The notes below the pieces were generated by a model that did no database searches, was not told the DNA's origin, and saw nothing but the letters and a program-made list of their open reading frames with translations. A DNA stretch of 64,000 nucleotides from an uncultured Rhodospirillales bacterium (GTDB taxonomy: Bacteria; Pseudomonadota; Alphaproteobacteria; Reyranellales; Reyranellaceae): assembly GCA_945957125.1 (NCBI GenBank), contig CAMFJT010000004.1, forward strand, positions 1-64,000, written 5' to 3'. Positions 9,800-19,099 of this stretch are shown piece by piece. Within the stretch, counting starts at the first letter, position 1; the number at the start of each line of letters is the position of its first letter. The translations under genes were made by a program, and so were the position numbers.

Positions 9800-11086
9800 A
9801 TGCAACTGTCCGACCTCATCATCGACGACCGCCAGCACGCCCGCTTCAAGGTCCATCGCAGCGCCTTCGTGTCCGACGACATCCTGGCGCTGGAGCGCGA
9901 GCACGTCTTCGGCAAGTGCTGGCTTTATCTCGGCCACACGTCGGAGCTGAAGAAGCCCGGCGACTTCGTCTCGCGCCGCGTCGGCGGCCGGCCGTTGCTC
10001 TATACGCGCGACCGCGACAACAAGCTGCACGCGCTCTACAACACCTGCCCGCATCGCGGCGCGCTGGTCTGCCGCGAGCGGGCCGGCAACCGCCGCGCCT
10101 TCACCTGCGGCTACCATGCCTGGACGTTCGACGAGAAGGGCCGCTTCATCGGCATGCCCGGCCGCGAGGCGTTGCCGCCCGACGCCACCGAGGACTGCAA
10201 GCTCGATCTCGTGCCTGTCGAGCGTATGGAGGAGTTCCGCGGCTTCATCTTCGTCTGCTTCGACCGCCACGCGATGTCGCTGCGCGACTATCTCGCCGGC
10301 GCCGCGGAATATCTCGAATACGTCGCCGACCAGGGCCGCGACGGCATGGAGATCGTGACTGGCACACAGGATTACTGCGTCGGCGCCAACTGGAAGCTGC
10401 TGCAGGAGAATTCGGCCGACGGCTATCACGGCGTGCCGACCCATTCGACCTACTTCGACTACATCCGCTCGCGCGACAACTCGAGCTTCAGCAACATGAA
10501 CTCCAAGGGCTGGGTGAAGAATCTCGGCAACGGCCACGCCGTGTCCGAATCGATCGGCCTGCTGCCCTGGGGCCGCCCCTATGCGCGCTGGGCACCGGGC
10601 TGGGGCGAGGAAGCGCGGATCGAGGTCGAGGCGCTGAACCGCGAGATCATGGAGCGACTCGGGCCGGAGCGCGGCAACGTCGTGGCCAACGGCGATCGCA
10701 ACTTGCTGATCTTCCCCAACCTCGTGGTCAACGACGTGATGGCCACGACCATCCGCACCTTCTATCCGGTGCGGCCGGATCATATGGAAGTCAGCGCCTG
10801 GTGCATCGCGCCGGCGGGCGAATCGGAAACGTCGCGCGACCGCCGCCTGCGCAACTTCGTGGAGTTCCTCGGCCCAGCCGGCTTCGCCACGCCGGACGAT
10901 GTCGAGATGCTGGAGCTCTGCCAGCGCGGCTACGCCAACGCCGCGTCGGCACCCTACAACGACATCTCGCGCGGCATGCTGAGCAACGCGCCGACCAAGA
11001 CCGACGAGCTGCAAATGCGGACCTTCTGGCGGCGCTGGCACCAGCTCGTGTCCGACAATCCCGCCCTCGAGCTGACGGGGCCATAG
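9800..11086 (+). CDS. Aromatic ring-hydroxylating dioxygenase, large (alpha) subunit
   Basis: Rieske motif CPHRGALVCRERAGNRRAFTCGYHAW; NWKLLQENSADGYHGVPTH. Confidence 0.95.
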   Translation: MQLSDLIIDDRQHARFKVHRSAFVSDDILALEREHVFGKCWLYLGHTSELKKPGDFVSRRVGGRPLLYTRDRDNKLHALYNTCPHRGALVCRERAGNRRAFTCGYHAWTFDEKGRFIGMPGREALPPDATEDCKLDLVPVERMEEFRGFIFVCFDRHAMSLRDYLAGAAEYLEYVADQGRDGMEIVTGTQDYCVGANWKLLQENSADGYHGVPTHSTYFDYIRSRDNSSFSNMNSKGWVKNLGNGHAVSESIGLLPWGRPYARWAPGWGEEARIEVEALNREIMERLGPERGNVVANGDRNLLIFPNLVVNDVMATTIRTFYPVRPDHMEVSAWCIAPAGESETSRDRRLRNFVEFLGPAGFATPDDVEMLELCQRGYANAASAPYNDISRGMLSNAPTKTDELQMRTFWRRWHQLVSDNPALELTGP

Positions 11087-11088
11087 TG

Positions 11089-11568
11089 ATGAAGCTCTCC
11101 CGCTCCGACGCCGAGGACTTCCTGATCCAGGAAGCGGCGCTGCTCGATTCCTGGAAGCTGATGGAATGGACCGAGCTGTTCACCGAGGACGGCGAGTATC
11201 TCGTGCCGGCGACCGACGATCCCGAGGGCACGGCGGGCAAGTCGCTGTTCCTGATCTACGACGACCGCCATCGGCTGGGCGAGCGGGCCAAGCGCCTGCT
11301 CAAGCCGACCGCGCATGCCGAGTTCCCCCATTCGCGCACCCGGCACATGATCAGCAACGTGGTGACGGCCGAGGCGGCGGACGGCATGATCCCCGTCACC
11401 TGCAACTTCGTGGTCTTCCGCAGCCGCATGGAAGTGACCAACATCTATCCCGGCCATGCCGAGTATCGGCTGGTGAAGGACGGTGACGGACTCAGGATCC
11501 GCAGCAAGAAGGCCGTGCTCGACGTGGACGCCCTGCGCCCGCACGGCAAGATCAGCATCATCCTCTGA
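11089..11568 (+). CDS. Aromatic ring-hydroxylating dioxygenase, small (beta) subunit
   Basis: EAALLDSWKLMEWTELFTEDGEYLVPATD...HSRTRHMISNV...LDVDALRPHGKISIIL. Confidence 0.92.
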   Translation: MKLSRSDAEDFLIQEAALLDSWKLMEWTELFTEDGEYLVPATDDPEGTAGKSLFLIYDDRHRLGERAKRLLKPTAHAEFPHSRTRHMISNVVTAEAADGMIPVTCNFVVFRSRMEVTNIYPGHAEYRLVKDGDGLRIRSKKAVLDVDALRPHGKISIIL

Positions 11569-11578
11569 GGAGGCCGCG

Positions 11579-12478
11579 ATGGAAGGCTACGAGAAGCTGG
11601 GCTACATGGCGCTGAACGTCTCGGACGTCGCCCGCTCGCGCGATTTCTACCACAAGCAGGTCGGCCTGCAGCCGAGCGGCGAGGCCGAGGGGATCGCCTT
11701 CCTGCGCTGCAGCGAGGACCATCACAACCTCTCGCTTCACGCCGGCGGCCCGCCTGGCCTCAAGCGCGCCGGCTTCGAGATGAAGAGCGCCGCCGCGCTC
11801 GACCAGCTCGGCGCGCGGCTCGCGGCCGAAGGCATTGCGGTGTCCGAGGTGCCGGCCGACGAGCGCAAGCTGCTCGGCCTCGGCCGCGCCTTCCGCATCG
11901 CCGAGCCGCATACCGGCGCGACCTACGAGTTCTACGATCACATGCGCCAATGGGGCGGCCAGCCGTTCCAGCCGACCGTGGCCAAGATCCAGCGTCTCGG
12001 TCATTTCGTGCTCAAGGTCCCCGACTTCGACGGCGCGTGCCGGTTCCATACCGAAGTGCTGGGCTTCCGTGTCTCCGACATGATCGACGGCACGATCTGC
12101 TTCATGCGCTGCCATCCCAACCCGTACCATCACGGGGTCGGGCTCGGCCGCGCCAACGAGGTGCTGCTGCACCACGTCAACTTCATGGTGACGGAGGTCG
12201 ACGACATCGGCCGCGGCATCTCGCGCTTCAACAAGGCGCAGGTGCCGATCGTCAACGGCCCGGGCCGCCATCCGCCTTCGGGCAGCATGTTCCTGTACTA
12301 CCTCGATCCCGACGGCATCACCGTCGAGTACAGCTTCGGAATGGAGGAATTCCCGGCCGAAGGCGCGCGCAAGCCGCGCGTTATGGAACCGATCAAGGCC
12401 TCGATCGACTACTGGGACAGCTTCCTCGACCCGAGGAAGGCCACCGTCGGCGCGATCGAACGGATCGCCGCGGAGTGA
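11579..12478 (+). CDS. VOC family / extradiol ring-cleavage-type dioxygenase
   Basis: LGYMALNVSDVARSRDFYHKQVGL; two VOC repeats; LHHVNFMV; YYLDPDGITVEYSF. Confidence 0.88.
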   Translation: MEGYEKLGYMALNVSDVARSRDFYHKQVGLQPSGEAEGIAFLRCSEDHHNLSLHAGGPPGLKRAGFEMKSAAALDQLGARLAAEGIAVSEVPADERKLLGLGRAFRIAEPHTGATYEFYDHMRQWGGQPFQPTVAKIQRLGHFVLKVPDFDGACRFHTEVLGFRVSDMIDGTICFMRCHPNPYHHGVGLGRANEVLLHHVNFMVTEVDDIGRGISRFNKAQVPIVNGPGRHPPSGSMFLYYLDPDGITVEYSFGMEEFPAEGARKPRVMEPIKASIDYWDSFLDPRKATVGAIERIAAE

Positions 12479-12480
12479 CT

Positions 12481-12562
12481 TCATGCTCTTGCCGGACCGC
12501 GAGCCTCCGGCTCGCTCATGATCATGAGCGAGCCGGAGGCTCGCGGTCCGGCAAGAGCATGA
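12481..12562. repeat. 82 bp perfect palindrome (two 41 bp arms, no loop), REPIN-like
   Basis: TCATGCTCTTGCCGGACCGCGAGCCTCCGGCTCGCTCATGA followed directly by its exact reverse complement. Confidence 0.97.
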
Positions 12563-13642
12563 TCACCATTCCAGGCGGTAGACGCGCCTCGCGGTGCCGC
12601 TGAACAGGGCGGTCTTCTCCGAGGCCGACGCGCCGGCAGCGATGCGCTTCAGCGCGTTGAAAAGCGCGGCATAGCCGATGCCCATCTTCTCGACAGGGAA
12701 GTTGCTCTCGACCATGCAGCGGTCGGCGCCGAACAGATCCAGGCAGGTGCCCGCATAGGGCCGCCAAGCGTCGGCAAGCTGCTGCGAGGTGGGCGGCCCC
12801 GGCAAATTGAGATAGTCGATCGCGGCAAGCCGCATCATCAACCCGCCGATCTTCACCGACACGTTGGGGCACGTCGCCAGCTCGGCCATCGCCGCCTTCC
12901 AGGCGGCATGGACCTCGTCCCTGCGGCCGGCATACGGCCCATAGCCCAGCACGCCGCCCATGTGGCAGAGCACGATGTTGGCGTCGGGAAAGGCGCGCGC
13001 CAGCTCGGTCACCTCGGGCACCTGATGATGGAAGATCCAGGCATCGAACGACAGGCCGAGCGCGGTGAGACGCCGCAGACCGGCGCGGAAGCCAGCATCG
13101 CGATGCAGGCCGGGCCCGGATACGACATGGCTGTTGCCGATCACCGGATCGTCGTCCCATGCCGCACCATGGCGCACGCCGCGGAAGCGTCCGCCGCCGG
13201 CCGAGATCTGGGCCTCCAGCACCGGCGCCACACGGTCGCCCAGCGCCAGGTCAGCATGACCGACGATGCCGGCGCAGACGCGCGACGGCCCGTACCGGCC
13301 GCTGTCGCTCATCGCGCCGACACCGGCACAGAACTCGACCTCGCCGACCGGCTTCATTTCGGCCGGCCCCGTCGCGCGATACATCGAGCGGCACTCGTTG
13401 AACACGGTGGCGACGATGTTGTGGCCGGTGTTCGTGTCCTCGAGGAATTCGTCGAGCAGATAGCGATAGCCCGGGAAGTCCCAAAGATGATGGTGCGTGT
13501 CGACCACCGGCAGGCCGGGCTCGAGGATCGGCTCGGGCTCGGCCCGGGCGAGCCATGCTGGATCGGGGCGGAAGATGCGGCCGAACTGCGTCGGCTTGCG
13601 ATTGCCCTGGAACAGCCCACCGAGGGTCGTGTCGTTTGCCAT
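12563..13642 (-). CDS. Amidohydrolase family protein (TIM-barrel hydrolase)
   Basis: LPVVDTHHHLWDFPG; GHNIVATVFNECRSMYRATGPAEMKPVGEVEF; paralogous to 38258-39307. Confidence 0.88.
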   Translation of the reverse strand: MANDTTLGGLFQGNRKPTQFGRIFRPDPAWLARAEPEPILEPGLPVVDTHHHLWDFPGYRYLLDEFLEDTNTGHNIVATVFNECRSMYRATGPAEMKPVGEVEFCAGVGAMSDSGRYGPSRVCAGIVGHADLALGDRVAPVLEAQISAGGGRFRGVRHGAAWDDDPVIGNSHVVSGPGLHRDAGFRAGLRRLTALGLSFDAWIFHHQVPEVTELARAFPDANIVLCHMGGVLGYGPYAGRRDEVHAAWKAAMAELATCPNVSVKIGGLMMRLAAIDYLNLPGPPTSQQLADAWRPYAGTCLDLFGADRCMVESNFPVEKMGIGYAALFNALKRIAAGASASEKTALFSGTARRVYRLEW

Positions 13643-14079
13643 CAGCCGATGTTCTCCCGGATCCAGGCGCGCAGCGAGGCGGCGTCGGACGCACCCGCCC
13701 GTTGCGCCACGACGGCGCCGTTGCGGAACAGCATGAGCGTGGGGATGCTGCGGATGTTGTAGCGGGCGGCGAGCTGCTGCTCGGCCTCGGTATCGACCTT
13801 CAGGAAGCGAACGTGCGGCTCCAGCTCGCCGGCGACCCTGTCGTAGGCGGGCGCCATCATCTTGCACGGGCCGCACCATTCGGCCCAGAAATCCGCAACG
13901 ACCGGTATGTCGTTGCGCTGGACATGCGTCGCGAAGCTCTGGGCCGAGGCGGGCACCGGCCTGCCGTCGAACAGGGGACGGTGGCAGGCGCCGCACTTGG
14001 CCGCCTCCGCCGGCCTGTCGGCAGGGACGCGGTTGATGGCCGTGCAGTGGGGGCAGACGATCTGGCGGGTCTCGCTCAT
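13642..14079 (-). CDS. trxC: Thioredoxin 2 (TrxC-like) with N-terminal zinc-binding segment
   Basis: CPHCTAINRVP...CGACHRPLFDG...DFWAEWCGPCKMMAP. Confidence 0.93.
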   Translation of the reverse strand: MSETRQIVCPHCTAINRVPADRPAEAAKCGACHRPLFDGRPVPASAQSFATHVQRNDIPVVADFWAEWCGPCKMMAPAYDRVAGELEPHVRFLKVDTEAEQQLAARYNIRSIPTLMLFRNGAVVAQRAGASDAASLRAWIRENIG

Positions 14080-14133
14080 GAGGGAAGCCTCCTGCGACGG
14101 AGAACGGTCGTCAACGCCCGTCGTTGCGGTCCG

Positions 14134-15192
14134 TCAGCGCATGGCATCCGCCTCGGCCAGCCAGTTCTGCAGCAGGGTGTAGGTGATCGCCAGCACGACC
14201 GGACCGAGGAACAGCCCGAGCAGGCCGAACGCCAGCAAGCCGCCGATCACGCCGACGAGGATGAGCAGCAACGGCAGGTCGGCGCCGCGCTTGATCAGGA
14301 AGGGGCGCAGGAAGTTGTCCATGGTCAGCGCCAGCACGGTGAAGACCACGAGCACGATGCCGGGGATTGTAGCGCCGCTCACGAACAGCCAGATGACCGC
14401 CGGAATCAGGACCAGCGCCGGCCCGAGCTGGGCGATACACAGCATCAAGATCACGGCGGTCAGGACACCGGCGTGCGGCACGCCGGCAAGCGCCAGGCCG
14501 GCACCTGCGACGATCGACTGGGCGATGGCGGTCACCACGACGCCGAGGGCGACGCCCCGCGTCGCCAACCCCGCCAGGACGACCACGTCCTCGCCGCGCG
14601 AGCCTGCCAACCGGCGGCCGAAGCGACGGCACCAAGCGGCAGCGGTATCGCCGGATGCGTAAAGTACGGCCGAAAACGCTATGGTCATCAGCAAGTGAAT
14701 GATCATGCCGCCCGCGCTGCCGGCCGCATCGACGAACCAGCGGGTGATCGGGCCGATATAGGGCGTTGCCAGCTTGGCCACCTCCTCGGCGTCGCGGCCG
14801 GCCACCGTCGCCCATTTCTCGGCAGCGGTTTCACCCACGAGCGGGATGTCGGCCAGCCATGCAGGCGCCGCAGGAACATGGAAGTCGGGCACGGCGACGA
14901 CCAGCGCCATGATCCGCTCGGAGTTGACCAGGATGGCGCCGATCGCGGCCGACAACGGCAGCATGACGATCAGCAGCAGGGCCAGGGTCATCAGCGTCAC
15001 GGCCAGGCCACGGCGCCCGCCCAGCACGGCCTGCAGCCTCAGCATCAGGGGCCAGGTCGCGATCACAAGGGTGCTCGCCCACACCAAGGCGCCGAGGAAC
15101 GGCCGCACCACGACGAACGAGGCCGCGATCAGGCCGGCAATGCAGAGGATCGCGAGGATCGTGCGCGTCAGGTCGTGTCGTATCTCGGGCAT
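14134..15192 (-). CDS. AI-2E family transporter
   Basis: Multi-TM protein; GPALVLIPAVIWLFVSGATIPGIVLVVF...DNFLRPFLIKRGADLPLLLILVGVIGGLLAFGLLGLFLGPVVLA. Confidence 0.9.
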   Translation of the reverse strand: MPEIRHDLTRTILAILCIAGLIAASFVVVRPFLGALVWASTLVIATWPLMLRLQAVLGGRRGLAVTLMTLALLLIVMLPLSAAIGAILVNSERIMALVVAVPDFHVPAAPAWLADIPLVGETAAEKWATVAGRDAEEVAKLATPYIGPITRWFVDAAGSAGGMIIHLLMTIAFSAVLYASGDTAAAWCRRFGRRLAGSRGEDVVVLAGLATRGVALGVVVTAIAQSIVAGAGLALAGVPHAGVLTAVILMLCIAQLGPALVLIPAVIWLFVSGATIPGIVLVVFTVLALTMDNFLRPFLIKRGADLPLLLILVGVIGGLLAFGLLGLFLGPVVLAITYTLLQNWLAEADAMR

Positions 15193-15206
15193 GGCGGACT
15201 TCTCCG

Positions 15207-15971
15207 TCACGAGGGCGGCAGTGAGCTGGCGAGGCTCATCAGATTCTGGGGAGCGATCCGGATGACGCCGTGCCGCGGCGTATCGATATCCGCAATGAAT
15301 CCGAAGGCGATCCCCGTGAAAAGCGGAAAGATCAGCAACACCCGGTTCGTCGCGCGGGTGCCGCGCGATCCATAGCCGACGAGCACGCTGCAACAGAACG
15401 CGGTCAACACCATCAAGGCCCAGGCCGACGGCGGAATGCGATACCACCACGCTGCCTGAGAAAATCCCTGGGCGTTCAGCACGTCGTTCATGCCGGAGAC
15501 GACGAGGGCCACGATTGGCGTAGGGGTCGCAGCGGCCGGACCGAGGACGGCCGCCCAGAGCTGCTCCTGGAGCTTGGCCGTGCGCGCGCTGATCTCGACC
15601 GTCGCCCCTTCGGTAGGCGCCATGAAGTAGCGGATGCGTTCGTCCAGGTAGGACTTGAGCAGCGCGCGGATCCGGGCCGCGTCGTCCGCAGGCACCAAGG
15701 CCGCCCGGAAAAACTCCGTTCCGATGGCGTTCGCCTCGGCTTCCTCCATGTTCTTTCGCTGGTCGTAACGGCCCGACGCCATGGAGAAGCTGAACGCCGT
15801 GATCAGTCCGAGCAGGGTCAGGGCGGCACCCTGCACGAGCGTGTAATCCTGCCGCGTGTCTTCGTCGATCGGGTAGCGCCGGCGCAACGTCGTGCCGAGC
15901 CGCGCCGCCACCCACAGGATCAGCGCGGTGCCGCCCAGTACGACGACCGGATAGTGCGTGAGATCGATCAT
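15207..15971 (-). CDS. Bestrophin-like/DUF4239-type membrane protein
   Basis: GAALTLLGLITAFSFSMASGRYDQRKNMEEAEANAIGTEFFRA is typical of this family. Confidence 0.7.
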   Translation of the reverse strand: MIDLTHYPVVVLGGTALILWVAARLGTTLRRRYPIDEDTRQDYTLVQGAALTLLGLITAFSFSMASGRYDQRKNMEEAEANAIGTEFFRAALVPADDAARIRALLKSYLDERIRYFMAPTEGATVEISARTAKLQEQLWAAVLGPAAATPTPIVALVVSGMNDVLNAQGFSQAAWWYRIPPSAWALMVLTAFCCSVLVGYGSRGTRATNRVLLIFPLFTGIAFGFIADIDTPRHGVIRIAPQNLMSLASSLPPS

Positions 15972-16017
15972 GTTCGCGGTCGGGCCGATCGACGGACAAT
16001 GGACAGGTGAATGCCGG

Positions 16018-17211
16018 TCACTGTCCTGTTCCGAGACCGGGCGGCGTCTTGTGCCAAGCCTGCCCGCTGAGCGCCTGCTGCTCGCCGTAGGCGTAGAGCG
16101 CACGCATATAGGTCTGGTCGAACTGACCCGACCTCGGGGTCGTGAAGTCCGAGCCGATATAGGCCAGATTGTAGTCGACCTCGTCGCGCAGGCTGATGAA
16201 ATAGGTGCGCACCACGTCGTTGCGACCGCTCGACGACAGCATCGTGTCGATCGCCCGCGCTGCGATCGACAGCGTGCGCCGCTCACTCGCGGCATAGTCC
16301 GGATCGAGCCGTGCGTTGCGGATGATATAGGCGGTTCGCGACCGGGCGAGGCCGCTGTCCGACACGTCGACCGACGCAGGATAGAGGAAGAGCTGCGCGA
16401 TCGCGCCGCCGTCGACATGCATCTCCTGGTACTTCTTGCCGTCGACTTCGACGTCGACGAAGACCGGCTGGAAGGCCCCCGGGATCGCCGCCGACGCCCG
16501 CAGGATCTTGCGAAACAGCTCGAGCGCGCCGGGATGGCCGCTCGCCGCGATTGCGCCGATGTTCCAGATCACCGGGCGCTGCGCATCGAGATCGGTCGTG
16601 CCGATCAGCAGCAGGCGCCCTTTCTGGTACTCCGCCGCGATCGCATCGAGCATCTTCTGGTCCGCGTAGGTGCTGATGATCTGAGCGAGAGGACTGGTGT
16701 CGGCCATGGCATCGTCGAACAGCGCGGCGGAAAGCCCGCGGAGGCGATAGACCCTTTCGGGCGTCATGCTGGTATAGACCTCGCGCAGGGCGGCGTCGTA
16801 GTTGGGCCCGAGGAAGGCGAAGGGCGCGATCAGCGCCCCGGTGCTGACGCCCGTCACCATCTTGAACTCCGGTCGCGTGCCGGACCGCGTCCAGCCGTTC
16901 ATCAGGCCGGATCCGAAGGCGCCGTTGTCGCCGCCGCCGGAGACCGCCAGATAGGTCACCGGAGGTAGCCGCGTCGTCGACTGGCCGGCGGCGCGCAAGG
17001 CCGCCTTCTCGCGCTCGATCGCCCGCAACGCCTCCTGGATCATCGCCGCGGGGTCGCCATCGGCATAGAAGCGTGCATTGGCGATGCCGAGCGGCTGGGC
17101 GCGCTCGGTGTAGCCCTGCGGCACGGCCGCCCCGCGCTCGGGAATCGAGCAGGCGACGGTGCCCAGGCACAGAATCGCGACGGCTATCAGGCGGTGCAGT
17201 TTCACGTACAA
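16018..17211 (-). CDS. Patatin-like phospholipase, putative lipoprotein
   Basis: N-terminal hydrophobic segment ending GTVAC; LAVSGGGDNGAFGSG; GVSTGAL (GxSxG); HVDGGAIAQ (Asp). Confidence 0.88.
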   Translation of the reverse strand: MYVKLHRLIAVAILCLGTVACSIPERGAAVPQGYTERAQPLGIANARFYADGDPAAMIQEALRAIEREKAALRAAGQSTTRLPPVTYLAVSGGGDNGAFGSGLMNGWTRSGTRPEFKMVTGVSTGALIAPFAFLGPNYDAALREVYTSMTPERVYRLRGLSAALFDDAMADTSPLAQIISTYADQKMLDAIAAEYQKGRLLLIGTTDLDAQRPVIWNIGAIAASGHPGALELFRKILRASAAIPGAFQPVFVDVEVDGKKYQEMHVDGGAIAQLFLYPASVDVSDSGLARSRTAYIIRNARLDPDYAASERRTLSIAARAIDTMLSSSGRNDVVRTYFISLRDEVDYNLAYIGSDFTTPRSGQFDQTYMRALYAYGEQQALSGQAWHKTPPGLGTGQ

Positions 17212-17293
17212 ATCTCCCCCTTCGGCCAGCGGCGCTCATGCGGCCCTCTCCCCGAGCGCTCGCCCCATACAATATTCAATCGTTGGCGCAGCC

Positions 17294-18268
17294 TCAACGC
17301 GCGCCGTCGACCTGCGGCATCACCTCGGTGGCGAAGCGCTGCAGACGCTCGATGCTGGCGGCGATGCTCTCGCTGCGGAAGTCGAAGATCAATTCGTGCA
17401 CGCCGATCGCGGCGAAGTCGCGGATGTCGCCCGCGATCTCCTCCGCGCTCCCGGAGAAGCTGCGGCGATTGCCGTCGCGGTCCGGCACGCTCGAATCGTA
17501 GAGCGGCGCCTTGTAGGAGATGGTGAGGGCCGAGAAATCTCGCCCCTCCTCTTCCGTCAGCCGCTTCAGCGTCGCGAGATGGGTCCGCATCTCGTCCGGC
17601 GGCAATGGCGAGGCGGCGATGGCGCCGACCGGGTGCCAGCCGTCGCCGTGCCGCGCGGTGCGGCGCAGCGCGGCACGCGAATGGCCGCCGACCCAGATCG
17701 GGGGATGCGGCTTCTGCACCGGGAACGGCTCGCAACGGATGTCGGCAAACTTGTAGAATTGTCCGTCGAAGCTGGCCGGCGACCGCGTCCAGAGCTGCTT
17801 GAAGATCTCTATCCACTCGTCACTGACGGCGCCGCGCCGGTCGAACTCCGGGCTGTCGAGCGCCTCGAACTCTTCCTTGAGCCAGCCCACGCCGACGCCC
17901 AGCGTCACGCGTCCGCCGGACAGCACGTCGAGCGAGGCCACGATCTTCGCGGTGAGCACCGGGTTGCGATAGGGCAGCACGAGCACGGAGGTCACGAGAC
18001 GCAGCCGCTCCGTCGCGCCGGCGACGACCCCCAGGATGGAGAAGGTTTCCAGCGCGTCCCCGCCGCTCGGATGCTTGCGGTCGAGCGTATACGGATAGGC
18101 CGACTCGCTCTCGACCGGGAAGACGACATGATCGGCAATCATCGCCGAATGCAGCCCCAGCCGTTCGCCCTCGCGCGCCAGGGCAAGGACGCCGTCGCGG
18201 GTCGCGGTCGGGCCGCGGGTCGGAAGGTAGAAGCCGTAGCGCATCGGAAGGCCCCGTATCGCCGTCAA
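17294..18268 (-). CDS. LLM class (luciferase-like) flavin/F420-dependent oxidoreductase
   Basis: SAMIADHVVFP; VLSGGRVTLGVGVGWLKEEFEAL; KPHPPIWVGGHS. Confidence 0.9.
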   Translation of the reverse strand: MTAIRGLPMRYGFYLPTRGPTATRDGVLALAREGERLGLHSAMIADHVVFPVESESAYPYTLDRKHPSGGDALETFSILGVVAGATERLRLVTSVLVLPYRNPVLTAKIVASLDVLSGGRVTLGVGVGWLKEEFEALDSPEFDRRGAVSDEWIEIFKQLWTRSPASFDGQFYKFADIRCEPFPVQKPHPPIWVGGHSRAALRRTARHGDGWHPVGAIAASPLPPDEMRTHLATLKRLTEEEGRDFSALTISYKAPLYDSSVPDRDGNRRSFSGSAEEIAGDIRDFAAIGVHELIFDFRSESIAASIERLQRFATEVMPQVDGAR

Positions 18269-18343
18269 AGGTCAGGCGAGTGTAGAGAGCAGGAGTGGAT
18301 TAGGCTCGCGCCGAATGCCGAGGCGCAGAGAGAGAGGGAGGGG

Positions 18344-19099
18344 ATGATGACCGATCGTGCTTCGTTGCGCGCCCAGGGTGAGGCAATGCGCCGGCGGCTG
18401 TTCGGCGACGGCGACGACGGCGCGCCGGCCAACATGCGTACGCTCTACACCGAGGCGGTCTACGGGGCGATCTGGAGCCGGCCGGGGCTGGCGCTGGAGG
18501 ACCGCATGATCTGCGCCCTGGCCGCCTTCGCCGCCGTGCAGCGGCTGCCCCGCCTCGGCCGCCATGTCGGCGCGGCCCTCGATCTCGGCCTGTCGGCACG
18601 ATCGATCGTCGAAATCCTCGTCCAGATCGGCATCTATGCAGGCTTCGCGGCGTCCGAGGAAGCAATCGCGGCGGCCGGCACGGTGTTCACCGAGCGCGGC
18701 ATCGCCATGCCGGACGAGACGGCTCGTGACGACTCGCTCGAAGCACTAAACGCGCGCGGCCGCGCGCTGATGCAGCAGCTCCATGGCGAGCGTGCCACCG
18801 GCGGCTACGCCGCGCCGGACAACAAGGTGACCGGCGCGCTCTATCCCCTGGCCATCCAGTATGGCTACGGCGAAATCTGGTTCCGGCCTGGCCTCGACCT
18901 GCGTCAGCGGGCGCTGGTCGCCGTCGCGGGATTCACCGCGCTGCGGCTCGACGGCCAGGTGAAGAAGTTCGGCCAGTCGGCGCTCAACATGGGGCTGAGC
19001 CGCACCGAGGTGATCGAGGCGGTGATCCAGACCGCGCCGCTTACCGGCTTTGCCCCCGCTCTCAATGCGCTCGGCGGGCTGAGCGAGGCTCTTGCCTGA
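18344..19099 (+). CDS. Carboxymuconolactone decarboxylase family protein, two CMD-like repeats
   Basis: Two repeats: WSRPGLALEDRMICALAAFAAVQRLPRLGRHVGAALDLGLS and WFRPGLDLRQRALVAVAGFTALRLDGQVKKFGQSALNMGLS. Confidence 0.82.
   Translation: MMTDRASLRAQGEAMRRRLFGDGDDGAPANMRTLYTEAVYGAIWSRPGLALEDRMICALAAFAAVQRLPRLGRHVGAALDLGLSARSIVEILVQIGIYAGFAASEEAIAAAGTVFTERGIAMPDETARDDSLEALNARGRALMQQLHGERATGGYAAPDNKVTGALYPLAIQYGYGEIWFRPGLDLRQRALVAVAGFTALRLDGQVKKFGQSALNMGLSRTEVIEAVIQTAPLTGFAPALNALGGLSEALA

Noticed and set aside
12524-12562. 12-codon mini-ORF MSEPEARGPARA inside each arm of the 82 bp palindrome
   Set aside because: Exists on both strands by symmetry; the related palindrome lacks an equivalent stop and its differences follow pairing, not codon, constraints.
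13555-15375. 606 aa plus-strand ORF very rich in Gln/His/Asp
   Set aside because: Antisense artefact over trxC and the AI-2E transporter gene.
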